A stretch of DNA of 64,000 nucleotides, taken from NCBI GenBank assembly GCA_902771725.1, contig CACXXT010000006.1, positions 1 to 64,000 of the forward strand, read 5' to 3'. The first letter of the stretch is position 1; every line of letters begins with the position of its first letter. Both the position numbers and the translations under genes were made by a program. This document shows, piece by piece, positions 43,911-52,897 of this stretch. The notes below the pieces were generated by a model. That model saw only the letters and a list, made by a program, of their open reading frames with translations, made no database searches and was not told where the DNA came from. Source of the DNA: an uncultured Bacteroidales bacterium. Lineage in GTDB: Bacteria > Bacteroidota > Bacteroidia > Bacteroidales > Bacteroidaceae.

Positions 43911-44723
43911 TCAGTCGTCGTAGTAGCACTCCTGGCGCTTTGGGTAGCCCCAGAAGAAGCCGAATTTGCGCCAGTAGAGGACGTGGCTGCGGACGAAGAT
44001 GCGTGCATAGCGGAGGTTGGTGCGGGCGCGGCGGGTGCCCTTGTAGGTAATGAGGGCGCGGGGGTAGTAGACGACTTCGAGTCCAGCCTGACGGATGCGT
44101 GTGCACCAGTCGAGGTCCTCGGCGTACATAAAGAGGCGGTCGTCGAGGCCGCCGGTGAGTTCGTAGGCGCGGCGGCTGACCATAATGAAGGCACCGATGA
44201 GCCAGTCCACGGTCTGAACGCGGGAGTAGTCCATCTGGGGGTTGAGGAGCCGTCTGTCGCGCAGGACGACTCGGCGGAACTGGCGGCGGAGGTAGCTGGA
44301 GAGTGACACGTAGGGGCGTGCGGTGTCCTGTATGTGGCCTTGCTGGTCCTGCATCTGTGGTGCTATGGCTCCTACTTCCGGGTGGTGGCGGAGGAAGTCG
44401 GTCATGGCGGTGAGTGGGGTGCGCAGGAGGCAGTCGGAGTTCATGATGACGAGGTATTCTCCGCGGGCTTGTTGGAGGCCGCGGTTCATGGCGTAGGCGA
44501 AGCCGCCGTTGCGGTCGTTGAAGAGCCAGCGGACGGTGGGGGAGGAGGAGGAGGCTGGGGAAGAGGAGGGGGGAGAGAGGAGGGCAGCGCGCTCGGCTTC
44601 GGAGTAGCAGGAGTTGGAGCTGACGATGATTTCGAAGGGCTGTGTGAGCTGCTGGGCCAGGGCGGTGATGCACTGGCGGATTTCGTTGGGGCTATGGTAT
44701 TCTACGATGATGAATGAAAGCAT
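43911..44723 (-). CDS. Family 2 glycosyltransferase (rhamnosyltransferase-like)
   Basis: A 270-aa GT2 enzyme for extracellular polysaccharide synthesis. The GT-A start is LSFIIVEYHSPNEIRQCI, with NDRNGGFAYAMNRGLQQARGEYLVIMNSDCLL (the NSD metal site) and WLIGAFIMVSRRAYELTGGLDDRLFMYAEDLDWCTRIRQAGLEVVYYP, typical of WbbL-like transferases. A short Ser/Pro run (LLSPPSSSPASSSSPT, residues about 49-64) interrupts the domain at a loop. Last gene of the polysaccharide operon. Donor sugar unknown. Confidence 0.92.
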   Translation of the reverse strand: MLSFIIVEYHSPNEIRQCITALAQQLTQPFEIIVSSNSCYSEAERAALLSPPSSSPASSSSPTVRWLFNDRNGGFAYAMNRGLQQARGEYLVIMNSDCLLRTPLTAMTDFLRHHPEVGAIAPQMQDQQGHIQDTARPYVSLSSYLRRQFRRVVLRDRRLLNPQMDYSRVQTVDWLIGAFIMVSRRAYELTGGLDDRLFMYAEDLDWCTRIRQAGLEVVYYPRALITYKGTRRARTNLRYARIFVRSHVLYWRKFGFFWGYPKRQECYYDD

Positions 44724-44776
44724 GTCAGTTTTCGGAGATTAGGGATGGAGAGAGGGAGGGGGAGGTAAAAGGAACG

Positions 44777-45769
44777 TCAGTAAATGTTTTTGAGGGGCCG
44801 GAGAATGGTTCTGGCGAGTTTGTAGTTCAGGGCGAGGAGTATGGCCAAGAGCTTGCGTTTCCATCCTATGGGTGCCTGTAGCAGCAGGGGCAGGTTCTTG
44901 CGATGTTCGGGCAGCAGTCTGGCTGCCGTCTCTTTCTCGTTGAGTTCTTCTTCGCGGACTCCGTACCGTGCCATTCGTCCGAGCAGGGTGAAGGGCGTGC
45001 GTGCCTTCTTCACGGCTCCCATCTGGCGGACGATGGGGTTGAGGTCGTTGCAGGTGAGTTCGTAGATGATGGCATCGGACTCAATGATGTCGAAGTTTTT
45101 CAGTCCGAGCCGACCGGAGGTAGTGCTGTCGCCGGTGACGAGGTAGTAGTATTTGATTTGGTTGGATACGACGATGGTTCGGCATGCGCGGATGAACTTG
45201 AGCTTGAAGTCCTGGTCTTCGTAGATCTTGCCTTCGCGGAAGCGCAGGCTGCCCAGGATGGTTCTGCTGTAGAGGCACAGGCACGGGCTGTAGAGCCTTC
45301 CCTGTCGGGTGGACTCGGTCATGAAGTAGGGGAGAATCTGTTCGCCCTGCAGGCACCGGAGTTGCTCGGGCAGCGTGGGTGCCTGGCGCTCCGGGTCTTC
45401 GCTCATGAAGCAGTCGAAGAGCACGGCGTCTGCCTGGTGACGGAGCATGAGTCGCAGGCAGTACTCGTAGGTGTCGGGGTGTATGCTGTCGTCGCTGTCC
45501 ACGAATCCAATGTATTCTCCGGTGGCCATGTCGAGTGCAATGTTGCGTGCCCTGGCTTGTCCCTCGTTGGATTTGTGGATGACACGTATGCGATTGTCTG
45601 CTGCAGCATAGCTGTCGCAGATGTCTGCGCTGCCGTCTGTGCTGCCGTCGTCCACGAGTATGATTTCCAAGTTCTTGTGGGTCTGCGCGGTTACGGACCC
45701 GATAGCCTTCCGGAGGTATGGCTCGGCGTTGTAGACGGGCATGATGACGGATATCTTGACCTCTTGCAT
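44777..45769 (-). CDS. Family 2 glycosyltransferase
   Basis: A 330-aa GT2 enzyme: KISVIMPVYNAEPYLRKAIGSVTAQTHKNLEIILVDDGSTDGSADICDSYA (nucleotide-sugar binding), ARARNIALDMATGEYIGFVDSDDSIHPDTYEYCLRLM (DxD site) and YEDQDFKLKFIRAC (the ED acid). The C-terminal about 90 residues are basic and helical, perhaps membrane-associated. It starts 14 nt after the WbsX-like gene. Sugar specificity cannot be read from the sequence. Confidence 0.93.
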   Translation of the reverse strand: MQEVKISVIMPVYNAEPYLRKAIGSVTAQTHKNLEIILVDDGSTDGSADICDSYAAADNRIRVIHKSNEGQARARNIALDMATGEYIGFVDSDDSIHPDTYEYCLRLMLRHQADAVLFDCFMSEDPERQAPTLPEQLRCLQGEQILPYFMTESTRQGRLYSPCLCLYSRTILGSLRFREGKIYEDQDFKLKFIRACRTIVVSNQIKYYYLVTGDSTTSGRLGLKNFDIIESDAIIYELTCNDLNPIVRQMGAVKKARTPFTLLGRMARYGVREEELNEKETAARLLPEHRKNLPLLLQAPIGWKRKLLAILLALNYKLARTILRPLKNIY

Positions 45770-45783
45770 GTGAGTTGGGTTTG

Positions 45784-46941
45784 TTAGTCAGCGATTACGT
45801 TTCTGATAGCCTCGAGGAATCCGTGTCCGTAGCGTAGGTCCGGCTCTACGTAGTTTCCCTCAGCCCATTCGTTCCACGATCGGAGGAAGATGATGCGGTG
45901 GTCCATGTCCTTATGCTCCACGAGCCGGAGTGCCTCCCGGAGGTGGTTCTCGAAGTGCTGGGGCGTGGCGTTGACGTAGACTCCGTCTGCCTTGCCTACG
46001 CGCGGGCTGCGGTCCCATTGAGGGAAAACCGTTGGGAAGACGTTCTGCCAGCTATCCTCGGGTGAGAGGAAGTGGCGTATGACGCGCGGGTAGTTGAAGC
46101 GTGTGGCGGGCACGAAAGGGAGGTACTTGCGCAGTCCGATGAGTGCCATGTTGACGTATTTGTTGTAGTATGCCATCTCTGCCTTGACCTGTCCGATGGA
46201 GTTGAGTGCATCGTAGCCCTGTGCGAGCATGGTTCGGTAGTCGTCAGCGCTGCTCTGGAGGTTGGGCATGACGCGTCCCACGGTGCCGTCGGGGAGGAAG
46301 CGGTTGAAGTTGCCGGAGCGTGTGATGGCGTAGAAGTAGATGCCCTTGAGCCCGTTGTCCTCGGCAAGCTTGCGCCAGCAGTCCATGAACTGCCGCGCAG
46401 CGGGGTGGAAGAAAGGTTCGTAGATGCCGAAAATGGGTTTTCCCTCAACGGTGATGTAGCGCGGGTCGTGGAAGGCCGGGAGGCAGTAGTTGAAGTGCGC
46501 GATGTCGTCCTGCTCTCCGGGGTATAGCTGTTCAGCAATCATGGTGTCCTCGGTCTTGCTGCCGTCTTTGTTCCAGGTCTTTGTGGTCCAGCTGTGGTTG
46601 GCCCAGCAGAGGCAGAACGGAAAGTCGGGCTTTCCGCTGCTGAGCACTTCCTCGAAGGGCCGCTGCAGGAGCATGCGTCCTCCTCCGAACCAGTAGTGCC
46701 AATAGCAGAATCCCTCGATGCCCGCCTCGCGCGCCAGTTCCGCCTGCTGCTCGCGCACCTCCGGAAGGCGGAGGTCGTAGAAGCCCAGGTCGGCGGGGAT
46801 GCGCGGCTGGTAGTGGCCTCGGAAGAGGGGGCGTGCCTTGGCGACGTTGGTCCATTCGGTGAATCCTTTTCCCCACGCAGCGTCGTTCTCTGGGACGGGG
46901 TGGAACTGTGGGAGGTAGTATGCTAAGACTCTTGCTTTCAT
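45784..46941 (-). CDS. WbsX-like / GH99-like-domain protein of polysaccharide synthesis
   Basis: A 385-aa cytoplasmic protein. KARVLAYYLPQFHPVPENDAAWGKGFTEWTNVAKARPLFRGHYQPRIPADLGFYDLRLPEVR and the following GIEGFCYWHYWFGGGRMLLQRPFEEVL are the WbsX/GH99-like signature, as is the C-terminal FLRSWNEWAEGNYVEPDLRYGHGFLEAI. The family occurs in O-antigen and capsule loci and is thought to act as a glycosyltransferase or processing enzyme; which is unsettled. It lies between the pyruvyl transferase and a GT2. Confidence 0.9.
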   Translation of the reverse strand: MKARVLAYYLPQFHPVPENDAAWGKGFTEWTNVAKARPLFRGHYQPRIPADLGFYDLRLPEVREQQAELAREAGIEGFCYWHYWFGGGRMLLQRPFEEVLSSGKPDFPFCLCWANHSWTTKTWNKDGSKTEDTMIAEQLYPGEQDDIAHFNYCLPAFHDPRYITVEGKPIFGIYEPFFHPAARQFMDCWRKLAEDNGLKGIYFYAITRSGNFNRFLPDGTVGRVMPNLQSSADDYRTMLAQGYDALNSIGQVKAEMAYYNKYVNMALIGLRKYLPFVPATRFNYPRVIRHFLSPEDSWQNVFPTVFPQWDRSPRVGKADGVYVNATPQHFENHLREALRLVEHKDMDHRIIFLRSWNEWAEGNYVEPDLRYGHGFLEAIRNVIAD

Positions 46942-46957
46942 CTTGTAGAGAGGGGAG

Positions 46958-48133
46958 TTAGAATTGGGCAGTTCGGAGTATTTGAGTGATCTCGCGGGGG
47001 CGCTGGCAGTAGTCGGGGACTACGCTGGCGAGGTGCTGGCGTATGGCCTCGCGGTTGTCGGTGAGGTAGCAGAATGCACGGAGAAGGTCTCCCTGCCGGA
47101 AGTCCTTGCTGTTGACGACCAGTCGTGTGTCAAGACCCAAGTCGCGTGCGATGCCCCGTGACTTGATGGAGTAACCCAGGGCGATGGCGGGCACACAGGT
47201 GGAGTATGCCGAGATGACGGCGTGGGTTCGGGCTCCGACGAATGCGCAGCAGCGGGAGATGACGTGGCGTATCTGGCTGTAGTTCAGGCCGTCGATGTCC
47301 AGCTGGCTGATTCTGGGGTTGTCGCCGAAGTGCTGCATGATGAGGCACCCCATCTGGCGGTCGTCCTGATTCTCGTCCGCGCGCACCCAGGTGACGTGGG
47401 GCACGAGCAGGATGTGGAGTGCGGTGTGGCTGAGGATGTGTTCGAGCAGTCCGAGCACCTCGCGGGCGAAGGGGCTCAGGAGGCCGACGCCGCCCATGAC
47501 GTAGCTGCTGATGTTGATGCCGATGACCTCAGCGCTGTCGAAGCAGTCGGGCAACTGGCAGTGTTCTGGCTGTAGCACGAAGGCGGGGTCGGGCAGGAGC
47601 ACGATGTTGCTAAGCCCCAGCGACTGGAAGAACTCGCAGGTGAGAGACTCGCGGGCATAGATGAGTGAGAAGTGGTCAAGCGTGCGCCGCTTCTCGGGTG
47701 TGAGGTTCTCAGGTCCCATGGAGCATCCCCAGAGGATGGTGGCCACGCCGCGGCGGTGGAGTTCGTCGTTGAGGGTGATAATCTCGTTGTTGCCGTAGCA
47801 GAGCATGTCACCGCCCGTGAAGAGAACGCGGTCTCCAGGGCTGATGAGGCGGAGCAGGCTGCGGTAGGGGTAGTTCTTGCGCCAGGCGAAGGTGCGGCCC
47901 GAGGGGAAGAACTTGCAGAGCGCCGCCAGACTGCGGTCTGCGAGGTAGGAATCCAGACGCGCGGGCATCAGTGTGAGGTAGCGTGCCAGCCCCAGCCGTG
48001 TGTCCAGCTCCACATCGCGGCAATAGGCAATCTGGTCGGCTGGTTGCAGCCCTACGAGCTGTGCGGTGCTCCGTGCGATGGCCTCGCAGCCCCTGTTGCC
48101 GCCATCGAAGTGTATGGGGTAGAAGTATTTCAT
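46958..48133 (-). CDS. Polysaccharide pyruvyl transferase family protein
   Basis: A 391-aa CsaB/WcaK-type enzyme, predicted to add a pyruvate ketal to a sugar of the repeat unit. Visible features are the N-terminal PIHFDGGNRGCEAIARSTAQLV, GDRVLFTGGDMLCYGNNEIITLNDEL, GCSMGPENLTPEKRRTLDHFSLIYARESLTCEFFQSLGL, LLPDPAFVL and the C-terminal VISRCCAFVGARTHAVISAYSTCVPAIALGYSIKSRGIARDLGL. The start overlaps the wzy stop by 4 nt (ATGA). Pyruvylation would make the polymer acidic. Confidence 0.92.
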   Translation of the reverse strand: MKYFYPIHFDGGNRGCEAIARSTAQLVGLQPADQIAYCRDVELDTRLGLARYLTLMPARLDSYLADRSLAALCKFFPSGRTFAWRKNYPYRSLLRLISPGDRVLFTGGDMLCYGNNEIITLNDELHRRGVATILWGCSMGPENLTPEKRRTLDHFSLIYARESLTCEFFQSLGLSNIVLLPDPAFVLQPEHCQLPDCFDSAEVIGINISSYVMGGVGLLSPFAREVLGLLEHILSHTALHILLVPHVTWVRADENQDDRQMGCLIMQHFGDNPRISQLDIDGLNYSQIRHVISRCCAFVGARTHAVISAYSTCVPAIALGYSIKSRGIARDLGLDTRLVVNSKDFRQGDLLRAFCYLTDNREAIRQHLASVVPDYCQRPREITQILRTAQF

Positions 48134-49476
48134 TGCGTATCAGTCGTTTCAGCGGTGTTGAGGATAGCCTCCGGGATGTCTTCTTCACTGTCCGTTGTGG
48201 ATGCATCCCCGGTTCCCTCGCCCCAGACGAAGTCTATCTTGGAGTAGAAGAAGAGAAGGATGGCGGCCACGTAGACGGCGGCGGTGGCGATGGAGTAGTA
48301 GCGGTAGTAAAAGATGCCGAAGGTGGGCACGGCTCCGAAGATGAAGATCATGAAGATCTCGGCGATGTCGAACTCCGTACGGTCGTACTGCCTGATGACG
48401 GCGCAGCAGAGGAGTGCGAAAGCCACGGAGATGATGATGCTGCCGGGCAGTCCTCCGTCGAGGAACCAGGAGCCGATGTGCGATGCGAAGACCCCGATGA
48501 AGAATCCCTCCTTGGCGCGGCGCTCCTCTTTGGTATCGGTGTACTGGGTGTCGAAGAGGATGTAGGACGTGAAGGGGAACTCGCGCTCGAAGTAGTAGAG
48601 GTCGGGGTTGTGGTTGTCGTAGACGTAGCAGAAGTTCAGGAACGACTGTCCGGCGTACTCGATGAGGCTGCCGTGCGTGCCCTCGTCGGACTCGTCGAAG
48701 CGCGATGCGGAGACGGCGAATATGTAGACGGAGGCTGCGAGGACGACGGGTATGCTGGCCGTGAGCAGGAAGTTGCGCACCTTGCGGACGATGAATTTCT
48801 GGAATAGCACGACGCAGAAGAGGAACATCAGTCCGAAGTGGATGATTTCCGTGCGGTCGGCACCGAGAATGCCCCTGAGCACGGGGCTGACGGAAGCCAC
48901 CAGCAGGGGCGCGGTGAGCCACAGGCTGTGCTTTTCCACGCAGGAATAGTAGAAGAACAGGGGGATGCCCAGGAGCGTGATGGTGCAGAAGAGGTACATC
49001 ATCTGCACGGGCAGCGGCATGGTCATCATCTTGGCGTCGGCGGGCGTGATGTCGCCGTCGTAGACCGAGTCCTTGAGGTATTTGAAGTCGCCGCTGAGTA
49101 TGTCCTGGATGGAGTCTGCGACGAGGTAGAAGACGACCAGCCCCTGGAGCATGATGAAGATGGCGAGTGCAAAGATGACGTAGCGGTGAATGTTGCCTAT
49201 CTTCCGGAACTGCTCCGGGCGCAGCAGCGAGAAGGGGAAGATGGTCAGCGTCACGAGTGCGCAGTAGAGGAACGTAGGTGCGATGCCGCATTCCACTTCC
49301 CATCCGTCGATGAGCACACCGCTTCCCTCCGTGAAGCCGCCCAGCACCATGACGATGCAGAAGAAGGAGGTCACCGTGAAGAGCAGGGAGATGTAGACGG
49401 CGATGTCAAACACCCTATGCTTCTGCCAGAAGTAGTAGGTGAGCGCGCTGAAGTATATGAAGGGAACGAAATGCAT
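48130..49476 (-). CDS. O-antigen/capsule repeat-unit polymerase (Wzy-like)
   Basis: A 448-aa polytopic membrane protein with about ten to eleven hydrophobic segments and a large extracytoplasmic loop (about 270-335, containing ASRFDESDEGTHGSLIEYAGQSFLNFCYVYDNHNP), the usual Wzy plan. The start at 49476 (MHFVPFIYFSALTYYF) is chosen because upstream in-frame codons read through a G-rich repeat and the end of the neighbouring gene. The acidic C-terminal tail (TGDASTTDSEEDIPEAI) is cytoplasmic or periplasmic. Wzy proteins are poorly conserved; context in the polysaccharide operon carries much of the call. Confidence 0.8.
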   Translation of the reverse strand: MHFVPFIYFSALTYYFWQKHRVFDIAVYISLLFTVTSFFCIVMVLGGFTEGSGVLIDGWEVECGIAPTFLYCALVTLTIFPFSLLRPEQFRKIGNIHRYVIFALAIFIMLQGLVVFYLVADSIQDILSGDFKYLKDSVYDGDITPADAKMMTMPLPVQMMYLFCTITLLGIPLFFYYSCVEKHSLWLTAPLLVASVSPVLRGILGADRTEIIHFGLMFLFCVVLFQKFIVRKVRNFLLTASIPVVLAASVYIFAVSASRFDESDEGTHGSLIEYAGQSFLNFCYVYDNHNPDLYYFEREFPFTSYILFDTQYTDTKEERRAKEGFFIGVFASHIGSWFLDGGLPGSIIISVAFALLCCAVIRQYDRTEFDIAEIFMIFIFGAVPTFGIFYYRYYSIATAAVYVAAILLFFYSKIDFVWGEGTGDASTTDSEEDIPEAILNTAETTDTQ

Positions 49477-49499
49477 GGGCGTTGGGGGGCTCGGGGGGC
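49477..49499. repeat. G-rich 9-bp duplicate between the Wzy and nitroreductase genes
   Basis: TTGGGGGGC (49482-49490) and TCGGGGGGC (49491-49499) fill the 22-nt gap; the nitroreductase stop codon begins at the edge of the second unit and the Wzy ATG lies just past the first. Confidence 0.55.
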
Positions 49500-50497
49500 T
49501 ATGAATGGTAGATGTTGGTGGCGGCAATGGGCTTGCGGGTGGAGATGGCTACCTTGACGTTGTCGGTCATCAGTCCCGTGCCGATGATGACCACCATCAC
49601 TTCGTTCTCGGGAATCTGGAACCGGCGCTGCATGGGCAGCAGCTGGTCGCTGAAGAATCCGCAGGAGAGGGGTATGTCGCCCAGTCCCACGAAGTGCAGG
49701 GCGTTGATGAGGTTCTGTGCGTAGAGTCCTCCGTCGATGAAGCACTGGAAGGGTTCGTGTCCGAGGAATCCCTTCATGTCCGCGGTGACGACGATGCAGC
49801 ATGGGATGTCGTCGCAGAATCCCTTGCATCCTCCCTGCATCCGCAGCAGCTCATGGGCTTCCTCGTCGAAGTAGATGTGCGTGTGCCAGGCCTGTCGGTT
49901 GCAGGCCGAGGGGGTTCGTGCGGCCAGCTCGAGAGCCCGTTCCAGCAGTTCTCTGGGCGGCAGTTCCGGGCGGAAGTAACGGATGGAGTGGCGGCTCAGG
50001 AGCAAAGTCTGGAAGTCTGCGGCGGCAGCCTGCTGGAGGTCTGTCCGGCGCAGTACCTCTATGCCTGCGGGAGTGCTGAGCTGCCCGGGGCTGATGCCCA
50101 CCTTGGCGCAGAGCTGGCTGAAGGCGGATTCGATGTCGGGAATGTCCACGCCGTCGCGGTGCTGGTAGTCGATGTAGGCGCGGATGGTGGCGAGGATGTA
50201 GAGGAGGAAGGTATCGGGCTCCGAGCCGTAGAGCTCGCAGTAGCGCCCCATGCGGGTAGTCAGCGACTGTACCTTTGCCTGGCCGAATCCGCGGCGGGGG
50301 TTGGGCATGGACATCCCCTTCTCGATGATGTGGTTCTCTCGCAGCAGGGTGTACTGCATCTTCTGCCGGTCGCGGTCGGTGCGGACGCTGGCGTTGTAGC
50401 GGCAGAGCCTGCGCCAGTAGGAGAGCACTTCCAGCAGGAACTGCAGGGAGAGGGGCAAGTGGTTCTTGACGCGGCTGAGGATATCTGGGAGTTTCAT
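49499..50497 (-). CDS. Nitroreductase-family protein in the polysaccharide operon
   Basis: A 332-aa FMN-binding-fold protein. The N-terminal about 160 residues are helical and extra to the core (YNASVRTDRDRQKMQYTLLRENHIIEKGMSMPNPRRGFGQAK). The nitroreductase core begins at SRHSIRYFRPELPPRELLERALELAARTPSACNRQAWHTHIY and has CKGFCDDIPCCIVVTADM and GGLYAQNLINALHFVGLGDIPLSC. Family members with this N-terminal extension recur in capsule and exopolysaccharide loci, where their substrate is unknown. It starts at MKLPDILSRV, overlapping the flippase stop by 4 nt. Confidence 0.88.
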   Translation of the reverse strand: MKLPDILSRVKNHLPLSLQFLLEVLSYWRRLCRYNASVRTDRDRQKMQYTLLRENHIIEKGMSMPNPRRGFGQAKVQSLTTRMGRYCELYGSEPDTFLLYILATIRAYIDYQHRDGVDIPDIESAFSQLCAKVGISPGQLSTPAGIEVLRRTDLQQAAAADFQTLLLSRHSIRYFRPELPPRELLERALELAARTPSACNRQAWHTHIYFDEEAHELLRMQGGCKGFCDDIPCCIVVTADMKGFLGHEPFQCFIDGGLYAQNLINALHFVGLGDIPLSCGFFSDQLLPMQRRFQIPENEVMVVIIGTGLMTDNVKVAISTRKPIAATNIYHS

Positions 50498-51813
50498 CGC
50501 AGCAGGTTTTTGATGTGTATGAGGTCTTTCCACCCCAGGAAGAGGGCGGTCAGTTGTTTGCGGAAGATGTGGCGGTAGCCGGGGATGAGGCAGTCCGAGA
50601 GGGTGCCGGAGACGAAGATGGTGGTGATGGCGGAGTAGGCGGCGCCGTGGATGCCCAGCCGGGGTATGAGCAGCAGGTTCAGCGCCACGCAGACCACGCA
50701 GCCGATGACGTTGCGGACTGGGGCGTACTGCTGGATGCCCTCAATCAGGATCAGCTGGCCGGAGGTCTGCGAGAGGGCATCGCCGATGACCCGGAAGGCC
50801 AGCACGGCCAGCACGGAGGCAGCACCGATATATGCCTGACCGAAGGTGAAATGCACGATTGGGAAGGCCAGCAGACTCGTAGCTACGGCCAGGGCAATGC
50901 AGATGGCCACGGTGATGTTCATGAACACGCGGGACTGTGCGTCGTAAAGCGCGGGGTCCTGCTGGCGGGCTTCCACCAGCATGGGGGCTATGGTCTGCGA
51001 GATGATGGTGGGCACAAAGATGAGCAGTTCGGCAAAGCGCACGGCCACGGAGTAGATGCCCAGGTGGGACTGGTCGATCATATTGCCGATCATGAGCTGG
51101 TCGATGCGGTTGTAGACGATGATGGCGGCACCGGAGAGCAGCAGCGGGAAGGACTGCCGGAGCAGGAAACGTGCCAGCCGGGGTTCGAAGCGCCACTTGC
51201 GCACGGAGTCTATCTTCTTGATATAAGATAAGGTGTAGCCCGTGGCCAGCAGCAGGGAGTCCACAAGCAGCGATGCGATGAACCACACGAGGGGGAGCTT
51301 CAGCAGTACGAGGACCACCTTGATGAGCACTCCCACGAGGGTGCGGGTGATTTCCGTCTTCACCACGTATTCGTTCCAGACGATGGAAGTGAAATGGTTG
51401 CGCGAGACCCAGGTGGTGTTCAGCAGGATGGAGAATGAGTAGAGGAGGATGTATGTGCGGATGCGGGCGTCGGTCTCGAAGAGGAAGGTGGTAACGGCGA
51501 TGGAGGCGAGGGTGATGAGTGCGAGGATGACCTTGAGCCCGAAGACGGTGCCTACGATGGCATCGCGGCGGCTGGGGTCCTTGGATTCCTCGCGCACCTG
51601 GATGAGATCCAGTCCGAAGTCGGCGAACACCTGGAAGATGGCCACGAAGCTGACGACGTAGTTCATGATGCCGTACTGCTCCTCACCGAGATAGCGGGCC
51701 ACAATGACCGCTACGACAAGCACGCTGAGCAGGCTCACCGTCTTGCCGCCGAGTGCCCATGCAATGTTCTTCAGGGCTTTCGCTTTCTTGCCAGACTTGT
51801 TCGCTAAGTGCAT
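50494..51813 (-). CDS. Polysaccharide flippase (Wzx/MATE-like)
   Basis: A 439-aa membrane protein with about twelve TM segments. KNIAWALGGKTVSLLSVLVVAVIVARYLGEEQYGIMNYVVSFVAIFQVFADFGLDLIQVREESKD is the classic start of PST-type flippases that move lipid-linked repeat units across the inner membrane. The start at 51813 (MHLANKSGKK) lies 7 nt past the stop of the chain-length gene; a longer frame would overlap it. The operon supplies the matching polymerase and export proteins. Confidence 0.92.
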   Translation of the reverse strand: MHLANKSGKKAKALKNIAWALGGKTVSLLSVLVVAVIVARYLGEEQYGIMNYVVSFVAIFQVFADFGLDLIQVREESKDPSRRDAIVGTVFGLKVILALITLASIAVTTFLFETDARIRTYILLYSFSILLNTTWVSRNHFTSIVWNEYVVKTEITRTLVGVLIKVVLVLLKLPLVWFIASLLVDSLLLATGYTLSYIKKIDSVRKWRFEPRLARFLLRQSFPLLLSGAAIIVYNRIDQLMIGNMIDQSHLGIYSVAVRFAELLIFVPTIISQTIAPMLVEARQQDPALYDAQSRVFMNITVAICIALAVATSLLAFPIVHFTFGQAYIGAASVLAVLAFRVIGDALSQTSGQLILIEGIQQYAPVRNVIGCVVCVALNLLLIPRLGIHGAAYSAITTIFVSGTLSDCLIPGYRHIFRKQLTALFLGWKDLIHIKNLLR

Positions 51814-51820
51814 AGCCTGT

Positions 51821-52891
51821 TTATTCCTTTTCTCCCGCATGCGTAGCACCACGTTTGTGCATGATGATGTATGCGATGGTGCCCATTGTGGACAAAATGA
51901 GCATGGTCAGCACGAAGATCATGCGTTTTGGGGCTGCGGGTTTAGCGGGAATGGTGGCGTTCTGGAGGATGGTGAATGCGGGAGTGCGCTCCTGGACCTT
52001 TGCCTTTGCGGCATCCAGCTGGGTGCTGATGATGTTGTAGGTCTGGAATTTCATCTGCACCTCGTTGGCCAGTTCGTCCTGGCGTGACTGTGTGGATTGT
52101 AGGATGGCGTTGCGGTGGGTGTCGCAGAAGTTGCCGTAGGCTACCACGGCATCCTCGTAGGCCTGGTACGTCTCGGCGGCCATGCGTGTGTAGTACTCCA
52201 CGTCGTTGCGCGCCTTGCTGGTACGGTAGCTGATGATGAAGTTCTGGAGACGTGCTCGCACGGAGTCACAGATGGTGGCGCAAACCAGCGGGTCCTGGTC
52301 GGTGACGTTGATTGTGATGACGTCTGTCTTCTTGTCCACGGCACACTTGATGGTGCTGCGCAGGGATTTAACGAGGCGTTCCTCCTTCATCGAGAGGCGG
52401 TGTGGGTCTACCTGGCTTGCATCTCCGATGGGTCGTCGTTCGTCCTCGGACTTGAAGTTGTCCATCATCCGCTTCAGCCAGATGGATGGGTAGCTCCAGA
52501 AGCTGCTCTTCTGGTGCTTTACCAGATAGGTGAGGTAGTCTGTGCTGAGTTCGCCGTCGGCGGTGTGGATGGGGATGGTGAAGAGTCCCACGATGAAGTC
52601 ATTGGAACTGATGACGTCGGGGTAGAGTAGTGGGTATATGGCATCGTTGTTGGTCATGTTGCCGATGTTGATGCCGAAGGATGAAGCGAGGTTTCCGAGG
52701 GAGCCTCCTCCGAGTTCGCCGTTTGTTTCTGGTGCCAGCATGACGGAGGTCTCGTAGGTCCGCGGTTGCGGGAAGATCCATGCCACCGCGAGAACGAAGG
52801 TGATGGCCCAAACCTTGTAGAACAGCTTTCTGCGCTGCCACACCTTCTGGAACAGGAGGTGCAGGTCTATGATGTCTTTTTTCTCTTCCAT
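51821..52891 (-). CDS. Chain-length determinant protein (Wzz/GumC-like, without kinase domain)
   Basis: A 356-aa inner-membrane protein that sets polymer length. TM1 (about 20-40, FYKVWAITFVLAVAWIF) is followed by PRTYETSVMLAPETNG, a long periplasmic helical region, and TM2 (about 320-345, RMIFVLTMLILSTMGTIAYIIM) preceded by a Pro-rich TIPAKPAAPKRM motif. No tyrosine-kinase domain is fused and none is encoded nearby, so control by autophosphorylation, if any, must come from elsewhere. It lies 6 nt after the Wza-like gene. Confidence 0.92.
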   Translation of the reverse strand: MEEKKDIIDLHLLFQKVWQRRKLFYKVWAITFVLAVAWIFPQPRTYETSVMLAPETNGELGGGSLGNLASSFGINIGNMTNNDAIYPLLYPDVISSNDFIVGLFTIPIHTADGELSTDYLTYLVKHQKSSFWSYPSIWLKRMMDNFKSEDERRPIGDASQVDPHRLSMKEERLVKSLRSTIKCAVDKKTDVITINVTDQDPLVCATICDSVRARLQNFIISYRTSKARNDVEYYTRMAAETYQAYEDAVVAYGNFCDTHRNAILQSTQSRQDELANEVQMKFQTYNIISTQLDAAKAKVQERTPAFTILQNATIPAKPAAPKRMIFVLTMLILSTMGTIAYIIMHKRGATHAGEKE

Positions 52892-52897
52892 ATTAGC

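Noticed and set aside
43441..44584. Ser/Pro-rich run in the GT2 gene as a copy of the palindromic element
   Set aside because: It is a simple GGAGGA-type low-complexity stretch without the AATA-loop stem or GCACCC tail.
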